From assembly GCF_000241305.1 (NCBI RefSeq), contig NZ_BAEH01000064.1:1-56989 (forward strand): DNA of 56,989 nucleotides, in the 5' to 3' direction. The DNA comes from Gordonia effusa NBRC 100432 (GTDB taxonomy: Bacteria > Actinomycetota > Actinomycetes > Mycobacteriales > Mycobacteriaceae). The notes beneath the pieces are model-generated. The model was not told the DNA's origin. It did not search any database and saw nothing but the letters and a program-made list of their open reading frames with translations. A program made the translations under genes and the position numbers. Positions 18,251 to 27,428 of the stretch are shown here, piece after piece (the first letter of the stretch is position 1; every line of letters begins with the position of its first letter).

Positions 18251-18266
18251 TATAGCGGGCTATAAT
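18251..18266 (+). promoter_or_regulatory. Candidate -10 box inside a small palindrome
   Basis: TATAGC-GG-GCTATA (18251-18264) overlaps a TATAAT hexamer (18261-18266) 50 bp upstream of the 63-residue ORF. No good -35 is seen at the usual distance, so this is a weak candidate promoter, possibly with an overlapping operator. Confidence 0.3.
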
Positions 18267-18317
18267 TGCCTTTGGTTCAGTAACGCGCGGCCGACAACAA
18301 ACACGTGAGGGAGCGGC

Positions 18318-18509
18318 ATGGACAGGGCAAGAGCTGAAAAAGTCAACCGGGGCATCAACTGGGTCTACATCGTGGTGGGGGTGATCGCTGGTGTCGCGCT
18401 TCTAGCCATGGGCAGCTACCTGTGGGGCGTAATCGCGTTCGCCGCGGGTGGCCTCTTGTTTCTGTTCAACCAGCGCAGCCTGAAGAGGACCAACACCACT
18501 GGGGAGTAG
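18318..18509 (+). CDS. Small membrane protein, 63 aa
   Basis: A short ORF with an ATG at 18318 and a GTGAGGGAG ribosome-binding region 5-10 bp before it. The product has a basic N-terminus (DRARAEKVNR), two hydrophobic segments (about residues 15-32 and 35-50) and a basic tail (NQRSLKRTN), so it is probably a small two-helix inner-membrane protein. Family not recognised. It lies at the edge of the low-G+C patch, 38 bp ahead of the DeoR regulator, and may share its transcript. Confidence 0.58.
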   Translation: MDRARAEKVNRGINWVYIVVGVIAGVALLAMGSYLWGVIAFAAGGLLFLFNQRSLKRTNTTGE

Positions 18510-18546
18510 CGCGCTCAAACGCCCCTGCCGAGTAGCGTGATCTTCC

Positions 18547-19305
18547 GTGGATTCCGAGACGCGGCAACGTCAGATCGTCGAGTTCGCCCGAACTCGTGGG
18601 CGGGTCGAGGTGATCTCACTGGCCGACGAGTTGGATGTCGCGAGTGAGACGATCCGTCGGGATCTCAAAGCGCTCGCAACACGACGTCTACTCAAACGGG
18701 TACACGGCGGCGCGGTTCCGCTGGAGACAGCCGCATTCGAATCCGGTCTCGAATACCGCAGTCAGGTGGATCTGGCGCAGAAGCATCGGATCGCGGCGGC
18801 GGCCGCCGACCAGTTGCACGGCGCCGAAACGGTCTATCTCGACGAGGGATTCACACCACGCCTGATCGCCGAACAACTAGCCGATCAGCAACTGACAGTG
18901 GTCACGTCATCGCTACTCGCCGCCGAGGCACTGGCGCACAGCTCGACGGTGACAGTACTCATGCTCGGCGGACGGCTGCGCGGACGGACCCTCGCCACGG
19001 TCGACAACTGGGCGGTGGAACGACTGAGCGGACTCGTCGTCGATGTCGCCTATCTCGGTACCAACGCGATATCCCTGGACCACGGACTCACTACGTCAGA
19101 CCCAGCGGTCGCCGCGATAAAAGGCACAGCCGTTCGAGTTGCGCACCGATCGATCCTGGTTGCCGCGCATTCGAAATTCGGACAGAACAATTTCTGCCGG
19201 TTCGCAGAGCTGGCCGATATCGAAACGATTGTCACCGGCTCCGAACTCGATGCCCAGATCGCGGCGAAATACGAGGCGACGGGTCCGTCGGTGCTGCGAG
19301 TGTGA
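18547..19305 (+). CDS. DeoR/GlpR-family transcriptional regulator
   Basis: Sugar-phosphate-responsive repressor of 252 residues, GTG start at 18547. The N-terminal helix-turn-helix is canonical (RQRQIVEFARTRGRVEVISLA; VASETIRRDLKAL; RVHGGAV), followed by the ISOCOT-type effector domain with the YLDEGFT and GTNAISLDHG motifs that bind phosphorylated sugars. The nearest plausible target is the hexitol PTS/dehydrogenase pair 2-5 kb upstream, so it may be the repressor of that system, induced by the hexitol or ketose phosphate. The link is by proximity only; the genes in between are unrelated. Confidence 0.92.
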   Translation: MDSETRQRQIVEFARTRGRVEVISLADELDVASETIRRDLKALATRRLLKRVHGGAVPLETAAFESGLEYRSQVDLAQKHRIAAAAADQLHGAETVYLDEGFTPRLIAEQLADQQLTVVTSSLLAAEALAHSSTVTVLMLGGRLRGRTLATVDNWAVERLSGLVVDVAYLGTNAISLDHGLTTSDPAVAAIKGTAVRVAHRSILVAAHSKFGQNNFCRFAELADIETIVTGSELDAQIAAKYEATGPSVLRV

Positions 19306-19323
19306 CGCGGCTTCGGCGGGTAC

Positions 19324-19815
19324 TTACCGAAGCTGATAGCCATCCGATGACACGGTGAACGAGTGGGCACCAGATTCACATGTGACTCCGCGAACGACGT
19401 CCACGGTGCAGGAGACTCCGCCGGCGGTGAGCGTGGCACCGTAGGGCAAAACCTTGACCGATGCCGGATCGGACGAACTGACACTGGTGTCGCTGTAGAA
19501 GGTCAGTGCTCCTGGTTTCGCCGTCGACACCGAAACACCGTTTGGATGAATGGATTGGACTCCGCCGCCCTGGACCGACGGCGCATTCGCGGATATCGGT
19601 CCCTTACATCCCGCCCAGGCCGGTTGACCGGCAGAAGTGACGATCGCACAGCGCCACTGGCTTGACGGTGACACGAAGTAGTAGGAGCCCCCTTGCTGAT
19701 AGGCATCGGCAGCGGGTGCGGCGCTCGCCGGCGCCGTGACCGATAGGCCAGCGAGAGCGGAAAAGGAAGTTAGCACCATGGCACCGAATACGCCGCGGCG
19801 AAGATTTGTAGTCAT
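19324..19815 (-). CDS. Secreted hypothetical protein, 163 aa
   Basis: Start ATG 19815 gives a clear signal peptide (MTTNLRRGVFGAMVLTSFSA, then a cleavage region ending ASAAPAA). The upstream open frame to 20097 overlaps the embA start and is not needed. The mature protein of about 130 residues has four Cys (WRCAIV, WAGCKG, VSCTV, VTCESG), enough for two disulfides, with Tyr/Phe and Gly-rich beta segments (GSYYFVSPSSQWRC, HSFTVSSDGYQLR). This is the pattern of small exported mycobacterial and rhodococcal proteins of unknown function. Divergent from embA (about 115 bp), so the two promoters share this gap. Confidence 0.75.
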   Translation of the reverse strand: MTTNLRRGVFGAMVLTSFSALAGLSVTAPASAAPAADAYQQGGSYYFVSPSSQWRCAIVTSAGQPAWAGCKGPISANAPSVQGGGVQSIHPNGVSVSTAKPGALTFYSDTSVSSSDPASVKVLPYGATLTAGGVSCTVDVVRGVTCESGAHSFTVSSDGYQLR

Positions 19816-19930
19816 GCGGTAGTCCTCGCGGCAACCACGCCGAACGTCGATGGGCATAACTCCCCATCGACACTCCCACTTGCACACGCCGAATTCGCCC
19901 CTCGCACCAATTGCCATAACATCTACTGGC

Positions 19931-22900
19931 GTGCCCGTGACCTCGCAGACCCCCGTCTCCGCGCATACCGCCCGTCTCGTCGCGGTGATTGCTGGCGTCC
20001 TCGGCGTCATCCTCTGCGGGCTGACGCCACTGCTGCCGGTCAAGGCCACTGACGCGTCGTTCAGCTGGCCTAACACTGCGCAAGTCAACGCGACCACGTC
20101 TTCGGTGACTGCGCCGCTAGTCGCGCAGACACCGAAGTCGATGCAAATTCAACTCCCGTGCCGGGTACTCGCAAACCTTCCCGCTGACGCGAACACCATC
20201 GTGGCGACGATGCCAGCCAAAGCGACGCGCGCCGCGGCATCGATGTTGACGGTCAAGGCCGACCGATCGTCGGTTACGGTCACCACTCGCAACTCGGTCG
20301 TCGTGGCCGCCTCCCGCGCCGAAATAGCCTCTGGGCGTTGCGATGAACTGAGAATCTGGTCGAACGCAACCGGCGTCGGTGCCCAGTTCGTCGGTCTGGG
20401 GCCAGCGACGGTGCTGCCGTCGGACAAGCGCCCGCAGGTCGACGGCATCTTCAGCGACCTCACCGGACCGCAGGCAACGGCAGCGGCTGCGGCTGGCTTG
20501 CGGGCACAAATCGCCATCGACAATCGCTACGAAACCAGTCCGAGCATCCTGAAACTCTTGGTGATGATCCTCGGTGCGCTGTGCGTCGCGGCCTCGCTGG
20601 TCGCGCTCTACCTGCTCGACCGCATCGGTGGCTATCACCGCACCGTCGGGAATTCCCGTGCCCTGTTCTGGCGCAGCTTGAAGCCCCGCGCCACCGACCT
20701 GGTTGTCACCGCGGTACTGCTCCTCTGGGCGCTCATCGGTGCCGGGTCACCCGACGACGGTTACATCCTGAACATGGGCCGGGTCGCCGCCGACGCCGGA
20801 TATCTGCCCAACTATTACCGCTACTATGGCATCGCCGAAACCCCATTCGACTGGTACTACAGCTTCTTGGCGCACTGGTCGTCGATCTCACCGTCGATCC
20901 TCTGGATGCATATCCCGTCCCTGTTGGCCGGCTTGGCATCGTGGTTCATTCTCACTCGAATCCTGTTGCCGCGCTTGGGCCCAGCGGTCCGCGGTAGTGT
21001 CTGGGCGCAGTGGGCAGCGGCAGCCACCTTCGTCGCCTTCTGGCTGCCATTCTGCAGTGGTCTGCGTTCCGAAGGCATCATCGTGCTGGGCTCATTGGTT
21101 ACGTGGTGGGCCGTCGAACAAGCAATCGGCACCCGTCGCCTGTTGCCCGCCGCATGTGCGGCGATCGCCGCCGCCTTCACCTTCGCCCTTGCGCCCCACG
21201 GCATTATCGGCGGCGCGATCTTGTTGGTGGCCGCCCGTCCCATGCTGCGAGTCCTTATTCGACGTCGTAGCGAGGGCGGCCTGCTGCCACTGATCGCGCC
21301 GTTGGCCGCCGCTGGCTCCGTTGTCCTGCTCGTCGTATTCCGGGACCAAACGCTCGCGACGGTCGCAGAGGCCGTCAAGATCCGCTACCAGACCGGCCCG
21401 GCGATCATGTGGTACCAGGAGTATTTGCGCTACTACTTCATTGCCGTCACTACGCCGGACGGCGGACTACCCCGCCGCGTTCCGGTGCTGCTGCTATTGG
21501 CCGCGGTATTCGTGACGGTCGCGGTTATCTTGCGGCGCAGCAGGATTCGCGGTGTCGACAATGGTCCCACCTGGCGGCTGATCGGCGGGATCGGCGTCAC
21601 CCTGGTGTTGCTGGCGTTCACCCCGACCAAGTGGACCATCCAATTCGGCATCTTCGCCGGACTGGCCGCGGCCGTCGCGGCAACAGCGACGCTCGCAATC
21701 GCCCAGACCGCGGCGACCTCGACGCGCAATATCACCGTATTCATCTCCGGGCTGTTCTTCGCCTTGGCCGCGGCGATGGCGGGCAAGAATGCCTGGCCAT
21801 ATGGATACAACCTGGGGATCGCGTGGTTCGACCGCGCGCCGGTATTCGCGGGCATCGCCATCTCGACGATCTTCCTTATCCTCGCGGTCGCGACCGGCGC
21901 CCTTGCCGCGTGGCAACATTTGCGGCAAGACTACGTCGAGAACCGAGGCCTTGCCCATGCGGCAGAAGCCAAAGCTAACCGACGTCGACTTGCACTGGCG
22001 TCGTCGCCCATTGCCGCGATTGCCGCGGTGATGGTCCTCGCCGAGGTGCTGGTGTTTATGAAGGCAGCCGTTACCCGCTACCCCACCTTCACTGTGTTCA
22101 GCGAGAATGTGAATACCCTGCGCGGCAAGCCCTGCGCACTCGCAGATCAAGTACTTGCCGAGCCAGATGCCAACACTGGCATGCTAATTCCCACTGGAAA
22201 CCGAACCCCGTCACAGGCGCTTGCCGGCCGTGAGTCGATTGGTTTCTCTCCCAACGCTATTCCACTCGATTTGTATCCGGAGCCCGGTAGCGCACGGCCC
22301 GGCCAGATGAACGTCTCGGCGAGTTTCGCCAAACCGTTCGCGGTCGTCGGCGCACCGAGCGCGGGAACGACCGGCGGCGTGGGACCCACGACGGTCAATG
22401 GTTCGCATATGGCCTTGCCTTTCGGCCTGAACCCCAAGACGACGCCGGTACTCGGCAGTTATGGCTTTGGCGGCGAGGCCCGGCTGACGACCGATTGGTA
22501 TCAGCTGCCCGAGCGCGCTAGTTCGCCACTGTTGGTGTTCAGCGCGGCGGGCGCCATCTCTACAATCGATGCCGAAGGTGCAGTGCAGTTTGGGCGCTCG
22601 GTGCGAATACAGTTCGGACGCCCCAGCGCCACAGGGGAATTCGAGGCACTCGGCCCAGGCGCGATTCCTATCGACCCGGGACCTGTCATCCCGAATATGC
22701 CGTGGCGCAACCTGCGGGTGCCGATGACAGCGGTACCGCCGGCAGCGACGGTGGCGCGAATCGTAGTGGTGGACAACAACTTGGGACCCAAACAGTTCGT
22801 CGCGGTCACTCCACTGCGCGCACCTCGGTTGGTTACCGTGCAAGAACTCGTGGGCAGCACCGCGCCGACACTCATCGATTTCACCGTCGCCAGCCATTTC

Positions 22901-23227
22901 CCCTGCCAACGGCCGCTGGGGATCACCCACGGTGTCGCCGAGATTCCCCGGTGGCGAATCCTGGGCGACTTCGTCACTACGACTTCTCAGTCGAAAACCT
23001 GGCAGGCAGCGGTCGACGGCGGTCTGTTGAGCATCTCTGAGTCGACGACATCGGCTTCGACGGTGCCGACATATCTGTCGCGGGACTGGCATCAGGATTG
23101 GGGCGCGCTCGAACGGCTGACGCCGCTAGTGAGCGAGGCGGTTCCAGCGAAAATTCAGACCGCACAACGTAGTCAGTGGGGCTGGTCGCGTACCGGCTCG
23201 ATAAGGGTGGAGCCGGATACCGAATGA
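19931..23227 (+). CDS. embA: Arabinosyltransferase EmbA
   Basis: GT-C arabinofuranosyltransferase that, with EmbB, forms the terminal branched hexa-arabinoside of arabinogalactan. About 1098 residues from GTG 19931 (GTG 19937 is equally possible; the frame opens at 19850 but that would add an unusual His-rich tail). Assigned as EmbA from NYYRYYGIAETPFDWYYS, TPTKWTIQFGIFAGL and the ending WGWSRTGSIR, all EmbA-like. The acidic pair is in SPDDGY (Asp275/Asp276). About 13 membrane segments, then the soluble carbohydrate-binding part. Its stop overlaps the embB start in an ATGA, so the two are translationally coupled. Separated from embC by roughly 8 kb, unlike in mycobacteria. Confidence 0.95.
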   Translation: MPVTSQTPVSAHTARLVAVIAGVLGVILCGLTPLLPVKATDASFSWPNTAQVNATTSSVTAPLVAQTPKSMQIQLPCRVLANLPADANTIVATMPAKATRAAASMLTVKADRSSVTVTTRNSVVVAASRAEIASGRCDELRIWSNATGVGAQFVGLGPATVLPSDKRPQVDGIFSDLTGPQATAAAAAGLRAQIAIDNRYETSPSILKLLVMILGALCVAASLVALYLLDRIGGYHRTVGNSRALFWRSLKPRATDLVVTAVLLLWALIGAGSPDDGYILNMGRVAADAGYLPNYYRYYGIAETPFDWYYSFLAHWSSISPSILWMHIPSLLAGLASWFILTRILLPRLGPAVRGSVWAQWAAAATFVAFWLPFCSGLRSEGIIVLGSLVTWWAVEQAIGTRRLLPAACAAIAAAFTFALAPHGIIGGAILLVAARPMLRVLIRRRSEGGLLPLIAPLAAAGSVVLLVVFRDQTLATVAEAVKIRYQTGPAIMWYQEYLRYYFIAVTTPDGGLPRRVPVLLLLAAVFVTVAVILRRSRIRGVDNGPTWRLIGGIGVTLVLLAFTPTKWTIQFGIFAGLAAAVAATATLAIAQTAATSTRNITVFISGLFFALAAAMAGKNAWPYGYNLGIAWFDRAPVFAGIAISTIFLILAVATGALAAWQHLRQDYVENRGLAHAAEAKANRRRLALASSPIAAIAAVMVLAEVLVFMKAAVTRYPTFTVFSENVNTLRGKPCALADQVLAEPDANTGMLIPTGNRTPSQALAGRESIGFSPNAIPLDLYPEPGSARPGQMNVSASFAKPFAVVGAPSAGTTGGVGPTTVNGSHMALPFGLNPKTTPVLGSYGFGGEARLTTDWYQLPERASSPLLVFSAAGAISTIDAEGAVQFGRSVRIQFGRPSATGEFEALGPGAIPIDPGPVIPNMPWRNLRVPMTAVPPAATVARIVVVDNNLGPKQFVAVTPLRAPRLVTVQELVGSTAPTLIDFTVASHFPCQRPLGITHGVAEIPRWRILGDFVTTTSQSKTWQAAVDGGLLSISESTTSASTVPTYLSRDWHQDWGALERLTPLVSEAVPAKIQTAQRSQWGWSRTGSIRVEPDTE

Positions 23228-26200
23228 CCACGAGCAAATTCGCGAAATGGGCCGCTGCCGTCTGCGGCGTCCTCGGCGTATTGATGGCGGTGCTCAGTCC
23301 GCTGTTGCCGGTCGACCGCACCACATCAGAACTCAACTGGCCGCAGGCCCGAGGCATCAACGACGTTGCCGCCCCGCTAGTTTCCTTCGTGCCGCTTACC
23401 GTTGACGTGTCTGTACCGTGTGCCCTGGCCAAGGATCTCCCCAGCGATGGAGGCGTGCTTCTCTCCACGATTCCGGCTGACGGGAAGCAGGCCAGCGCGC
23501 GCGGACTATTCATTCGCGCCACCGGTGATGCTCTAGTTGTGATCGACCGCGACGTTGTCATCTTGACCACCAAGCGAGCCGCAGCGCAGTCGAATCCCAA
23601 CTGCCGCATAGTATTTACCGGAAACGGTGACGGCGTACACGCGCGATTCGACGGGATCGACGCACAACAGCCAGCAGCCGGCGAGGCGCTACGATTCGAC
23701 CTGCCGGACCCTGACATGCGACCCCAGATCGTCGGCGTCTACACCGACCTGCCGTCGTCGGCGAACGCGACTGCCCTATCGCTCCACGCCGACATCGACA
23801 CCCGATTCGCCACCACTCCATCGACCCTGAAATTCTGGGCGATCGTCTTCGGCATCCTGATGACCGTGCTGTCGCTGGTCGCACTGGGGATTATCGACGC
23901 CCGAGATGGCCGGGGACACAAGCGAATCCTGCCCGTCGGGTGGTGGCGCCCGAGGCCCCTCGATGCCGTGGTGTTCGCGATCCTCGCTTTCTGGTGGATC
24001 GCCGGCACCAATACCTCCGACGACGGCTACAACTTCACCGTCGGACGGATCACCGGTAACGCTGGCTATGCAGACAACTACTTCCGGTACTTCGGCGTCC
24101 CCCAGGATCCCTTCGGCTGGCATTTCCAGGTCATCTCCGCGATGAGCGAGGTGAGCCTCGCCGCACCCTGGATGCGCCTGCCCGCCTTCGCACTTGGTCT
24201 GCTCGGCTGGTGGCTCATCAGCCGCGAAGTCGTGCCGCGGCTGGGTCGCACCGTCCGCAACAGCACGCCGGCGATGTGGTCGGCGGCGTTCGTCTTTCTC
24301 GCGATCTGGTTGCCGTACAACAACGGATTACGTCCCGAACCCGCCGAAGCGGTTGGCGCATTGCTCACCTGGTGCTGTGTCGAACGCGCCATCGCCACCC
24401 GCCGCCTGCTCCCCTATGCTCTCGCCGCGCTGACCGCGGCATTCACGCTGGCGCTCGCACCGGGTGGTTTGATGGCCGCGGCCGCGCTACTCGCGGGGGT
24501 GCGTCCGATCATCAAAACCATTGTGTCGCGGCGCAAGCGGGACGGCCTCCTGCCGATGCTCGCACCTATCGCGGCCGCTGGCTTCGCGGTGCTCTATCAA
24601 ATCGGCGCGGATCAGAGCGTCATGCCGCTCGTCGATGCGTACAAGGTGGCCGCCGACGTAGGCCCAACCTTGGAGTGGTGGGAAGAGCCCGTTCGTTACT
24701 ACTACCTGATTTTGCCGACCGCCGACGGAACAGTGGCCCGACGCTTCGGCATCCTGGCGATGATCCTGTGCCTGTTCGTGGTGATGTTCCGACTCATGCG
24801 GCGCGAGCACCCCAATGCCATTGCGCGCGCACCGATTTGGCGTCTCATTGCGGTGACTCTAGGCACGATGTTCTTTATCTCGTTCACGCCAACCAAGTGG
24901 ACTCATCACTTCGGGGTGTACGCGGGTATCGCGGGCGGTCTGGCAGCGGCAGCCGGAGCGATGATGTCACCGATCATCTTGCGGTCCCGCCGCAATCGCA
25001 CCTTCTTCGCGTCGGCGATGCTGACGATCACCGGCCTCGCCTTTGCCGGCCCCAACGGCTGGTGGTTCGTCGGCAGCTACGGCATCCCGTGGTGGGATCG
25101 TCCGCCGGCGGTAGCCGGTCTGCAATTCAGCTGGATCTTCTTGGCACTGGCGGTAATCACCGCCTTCGTCGGATTGTGGTACCACTTCCGCGACGACTAC
25201 ACCGACGAGCAGACCCGCAGCGTTGGTTCGTCCCGGCTCTCGCGCCTGAAGATCGCGCCGCTCCCGGTCCTATCAGCATTCGTCGTGATATTCATGGTCG
25301 TGTCCTTCGCCAAGGCGGCCTACGTACAACGCGATAGCTGGTCGTGGCTCAATTCGAATGCCCGTGCGCTGCAAGGCAATGAGTGTGCGCTGGCGAATGA
25401 CGTCATGGTCGACGCCGACCCCAACGTATCGATGTTGCGCCCAGCGCGCGTCGATGCCACCACACCATCGATCGCGGCGGCCCTCGCCGGCAAGAATTCG
25501 ACCGGTTTCACGCCAGAGGGTGTGCCAACCAAGTTGTCCATCGACGCAACCGAGAGTGATGACTCATCGGACTCGTCGTCCGCTAGTTCCACCAGCGGTG
25601 GCGGCACCGAGCCTGCCGACGCTAACGACGACTCATCTGATTCGGCCAGCGGCGACGCGGCCGGTGGACGCGGCGAGAAAGGCGTCAACGGCTCAACGGT
25701 GCGTCTACCGTTCGGCCTGACTCCAGCCACAACCCCCGTACTGGGCAGCAATGGATCACCAAGCGGCACAGGGTCATTCACTTCCGACTGGTATCAGATG
25801 CCGTTCTCGACGTCGAAACTCGATCCCGACGCACCACTACTCACGGTGGCAGCGGCTGGTTCCGTTGACGCCGTCGACGGCATTGGCGTTCGTCATCCCG
25901 GCCAGCAGGTGACCGTGCAATTCGGTCGTCGCGGCGCAAACGGCACTATTACGCCGTTGCGTCAGATGACTCCGATCGACATCGCCAAGACAGAGATCTG
26001 GCGCGATCTGCGCTTCCCACTAGCCGACGCACCGAAGGGTGCCGACGTGGTGCGGATCATCGCGAAGGACACCTCGGGCGCGCCCACCCAGTGGGTTGCG
26101 GTAACGCCGCCCCGCATCGCGAAGCTGCGTACCCTCAACGATGTTGTGGGACAAACTGACCCGGTATTCATCGACTGGCTGCCCGGCATGGTCTTTCCGT

Positions 26201-26514
26201 GCCAACAGCCGATGGTCGTCCGCAACGGCGTGCTCGAGGTGCCCAAGTGGCGCATCCTGCCCGACGCCGAGGCTACTGAGAAGAACAGTCAGACGTGGAT
26301 GGCCGGCAAATCCGGTGGCCCCCTTGGGATTACCGAAGCAATGCTGATCCCCACCATCGTGCCGTCGTACCTGCGCAATAATTGGGGTCGCGACTGGGGC
26401 AGCCTACAGAGTTTTACCGAGATAGCCCCGGCACCACCGGCCAAGCTGACGTTGGGCACCACACGCGAATCGGGCCTATGGGATTTGGGACCGATGCGAT
26501 CGACGGGATACTGA
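23224..26514 (+). CDS. embB: Arabinosyltransferase EmbB
   Basis: GT-C arabinofuranosyltransferase, partner of EmbA and the main ethambutol target. ATG 23224 (overlapping the embA stop) gives 1096 residues; a longer frame to 23176 lies inside embA. Assigned as EmbB from RYYYLILPTADGTVARRFGIL and TTRESGLWDLGPMR. The acidic pair is in TSDDGY (Asp266/Asp267). The ethambutol loop that follows is NFTVGRI, so Asn270, Phe271 and Val273 stand where M. tuberculosis has Ile303, Leu304 and Met306. An acidic, Ser-rich insertion (residues about 780-820) lies in the C-terminal domain. An LLM oxidoreductase starts 4 bp after the stop. Confidence 0.95.
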   Translation: MTTSKFAKWAAAVCGVLGVLMAVLSPLLPVDRTTSELNWPQARGINDVAAPLVSFVPLTVDVSVPCALAKDLPSDGGVLLSTIPADGKQASARGLFIRATGDALVVIDRDVVILTTKRAAAQSNPNCRIVFTGNGDGVHARFDGIDAQQPAAGEALRFDLPDPDMRPQIVGVYTDLPSSANATALSLHADIDTRFATTPSTLKFWAIVFGILMTVLSLVALGIIDARDGRGHKRILPVGWWRPRPLDAVVFAILAFWWIAGTNTSDDGYNFTVGRITGNAGYADNYFRYFGVPQDPFGWHFQVISAMSEVSLAAPWMRLPAFALGLLGWWLISREVVPRLGRTVRNSTPAMWSAAFVFLAIWLPYNNGLRPEPAEAVGALLTWCCVERAIATRRLLPYALAALTAAFTLALAPGGLMAAAALLAGVRPIIKTIVSRRKRDGLLPMLAPIAAAGFAVLYQIGADQSVMPLVDAYKVAADVGPTLEWWEEPVRYYYLILPTADGTVARRFGILAMILCLFVVMFRLMRREHPNAIARAPIWRLIAVTLGTMFFISFTPTKWTHHFGVYAGIAGGLAAAAGAMMSPIILRSRRNRTFFASAMLTITGLAFAGPNGWWFVGSYGIPWWDRPPAVAGLQFSWIFLALAVITAFVGLWYHFRDDYTDEQTRSVGSSRLSRLKIAPLPVLSAFVVIFMVVSFAKAAYVQRDSWSWLNSNARALQGNECALANDVMVDADPNVSMLRPARVDATTPSIAAALAGKNSTGFTPEGVPTKLSIDATESDDSSDSSSASSTSGGGTEPADANDDSSDSASGDAAGGRGEKGVNGSTVRLPFGLTPATTPVLGSNGSPSGTGSFTSDWYQMPFSTSKLDPDAPLLTVAAAGSVDAVDGIGVRHPGQQVTVQFGRRGANGTITPLRQMTPIDIAKTEIWRDLRFPLADAPKGADVVRIIAKDTSGAPTQWVAVTPPRIAKLRTLNDVVGQTDPVFIDWLPGMVFPCQQPMVVRNGVLEVPKWRILPDAEATEKNSQTWMAGKSGGPLGITEAMLIPTIVPSYLRNNWGRDWGSLQSFTEIAPAPPAKLTLGTTRESGLWDLGPMRSTGY

Positions 26515-26518
26515 ACCG

Positions 26519-27397
26519 ATGCGACTAAGTACCGCAATCCTGCCGGTCTTCGGCGCCGCCGAAACCCGTGAGCGTTGGAGAGAGGCCGAGGAGCTCGGTT
26601 TCGCGAGCGCTTACACCTACGACCATCAGACGTGGCGGATGTTTCGCGACAAGCCTTGGTATGACGCTCTTTTGACCCTTGCGCTCGGCGCGGCGGTCAC
26701 CTCCGATATTCGGCTTGGCACCCTGGTGACAACTCCCAACTTCCGGCATCCGGTGACCCTTGCCAAAGATCTGATGACGCTCGATGCGATCTGCGACGGT
26801 CGCCTCACCCTCGGACTCGGCGCTGGCACACCGTCATTCGACGCCGAAGTTCTTGGCGACCCGCCGCTGACCCCCCGTCGTCGACACGATCGCTTCGAAG
26901 AATTCACTCGTGGACTCGCCGAGCTACTGACCAACGACGTGACCTCCTTCAACGGCGAGTGGTACACCGCGGTGGAAGCCCGCACCATACCGGGATGCAT
27001 TCAGCGCCCGCGTATTCCATTCGCCATCGCCGGCGGTGGCCCGCGCGGGATGAAGCTAACAGCCGACCTCGGCGCGGCATGGGTCTGCGACCTGGCGGTC
27101 TTTGACGCTGACTACGAGGTGCCGACGGAATTGGTGAATCAACTTGCCCGCCTGGGTGATACCTTGCGCGCCGCCGGCCGCGCACCGGAGTCACTGGAGC
27201 GAATCCTGTTGGTGGGCGCGAATTCGCCCGCGTTCGCGCAGGACGTGGATTCGTTGATCGGTGCGGCCGCAGAATATGCCGCGGCGGGTTTCACCGAGTT
27301 GGTCATTCACGCGCCCATCCACGACGTCGGTCTGGGCACGCGACCGTCGGTCTATGGAGCAGCGAGCGACATCGCGAAGGCGATCGCCGAGTTCTGA
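26519..27397 (+). CDS. LLM-class flavin/F420-dependent oxidoreductase
   Basis: Luciferase-like monooxygenase family protein, 292 residues, TIM-barrel enzyme that usually uses F420 or FMN. Typical features: AEELGFASAYTYDHQ near the start, LGTLVTTPNFRHPVTLAKDLMTLD, LTLGLGAGTPSFDAE, and FAIAGGGPRGMKL. ATG 26519 lies 4 bp after the embB stop, so it is probably part of the embA-embB transcript, but there is no known role for such an enzyme in arabinan synthesis. The next gene is on the other strand. Substrate unknown. Confidence 0.9.
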   Translation: MRLSTAILPVFGAAETRERWREAEELGFASAYTYDHQTWRMFRDKPWYDALLTLALGAAVTSDIRLGTLVTTPNFRHPVTLAKDLMTLDAICDGRLTLGLGAGTPSFDAEVLGDPPLTPRRRHDRFEEFTRGLAELLTNDVTSFNGEWYTAVEARTIPGCIQRPRIPFAIAGGGPRGMKLTADLGAAWVCDLAVFDADYEVPTELVNQLARLGDTLRAAGRAPESLERILLVGANSPAFAQDVDSLIGAAAEYAAAGFTELVIHAPIHDVGLGTRPSVYGAASDIAKAIAEF

Positions 27398-27428
27398 TCC
27401 CAAGTGGGGCTTCGTCAACGATGGATCG

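Noticed and set aside
24210..25337. Alternative-frame open frame (375 codons) inside embB
   Set aside because: Overlaps a conserved coding region in another frame, Arg/Ala-rich, no start signal.
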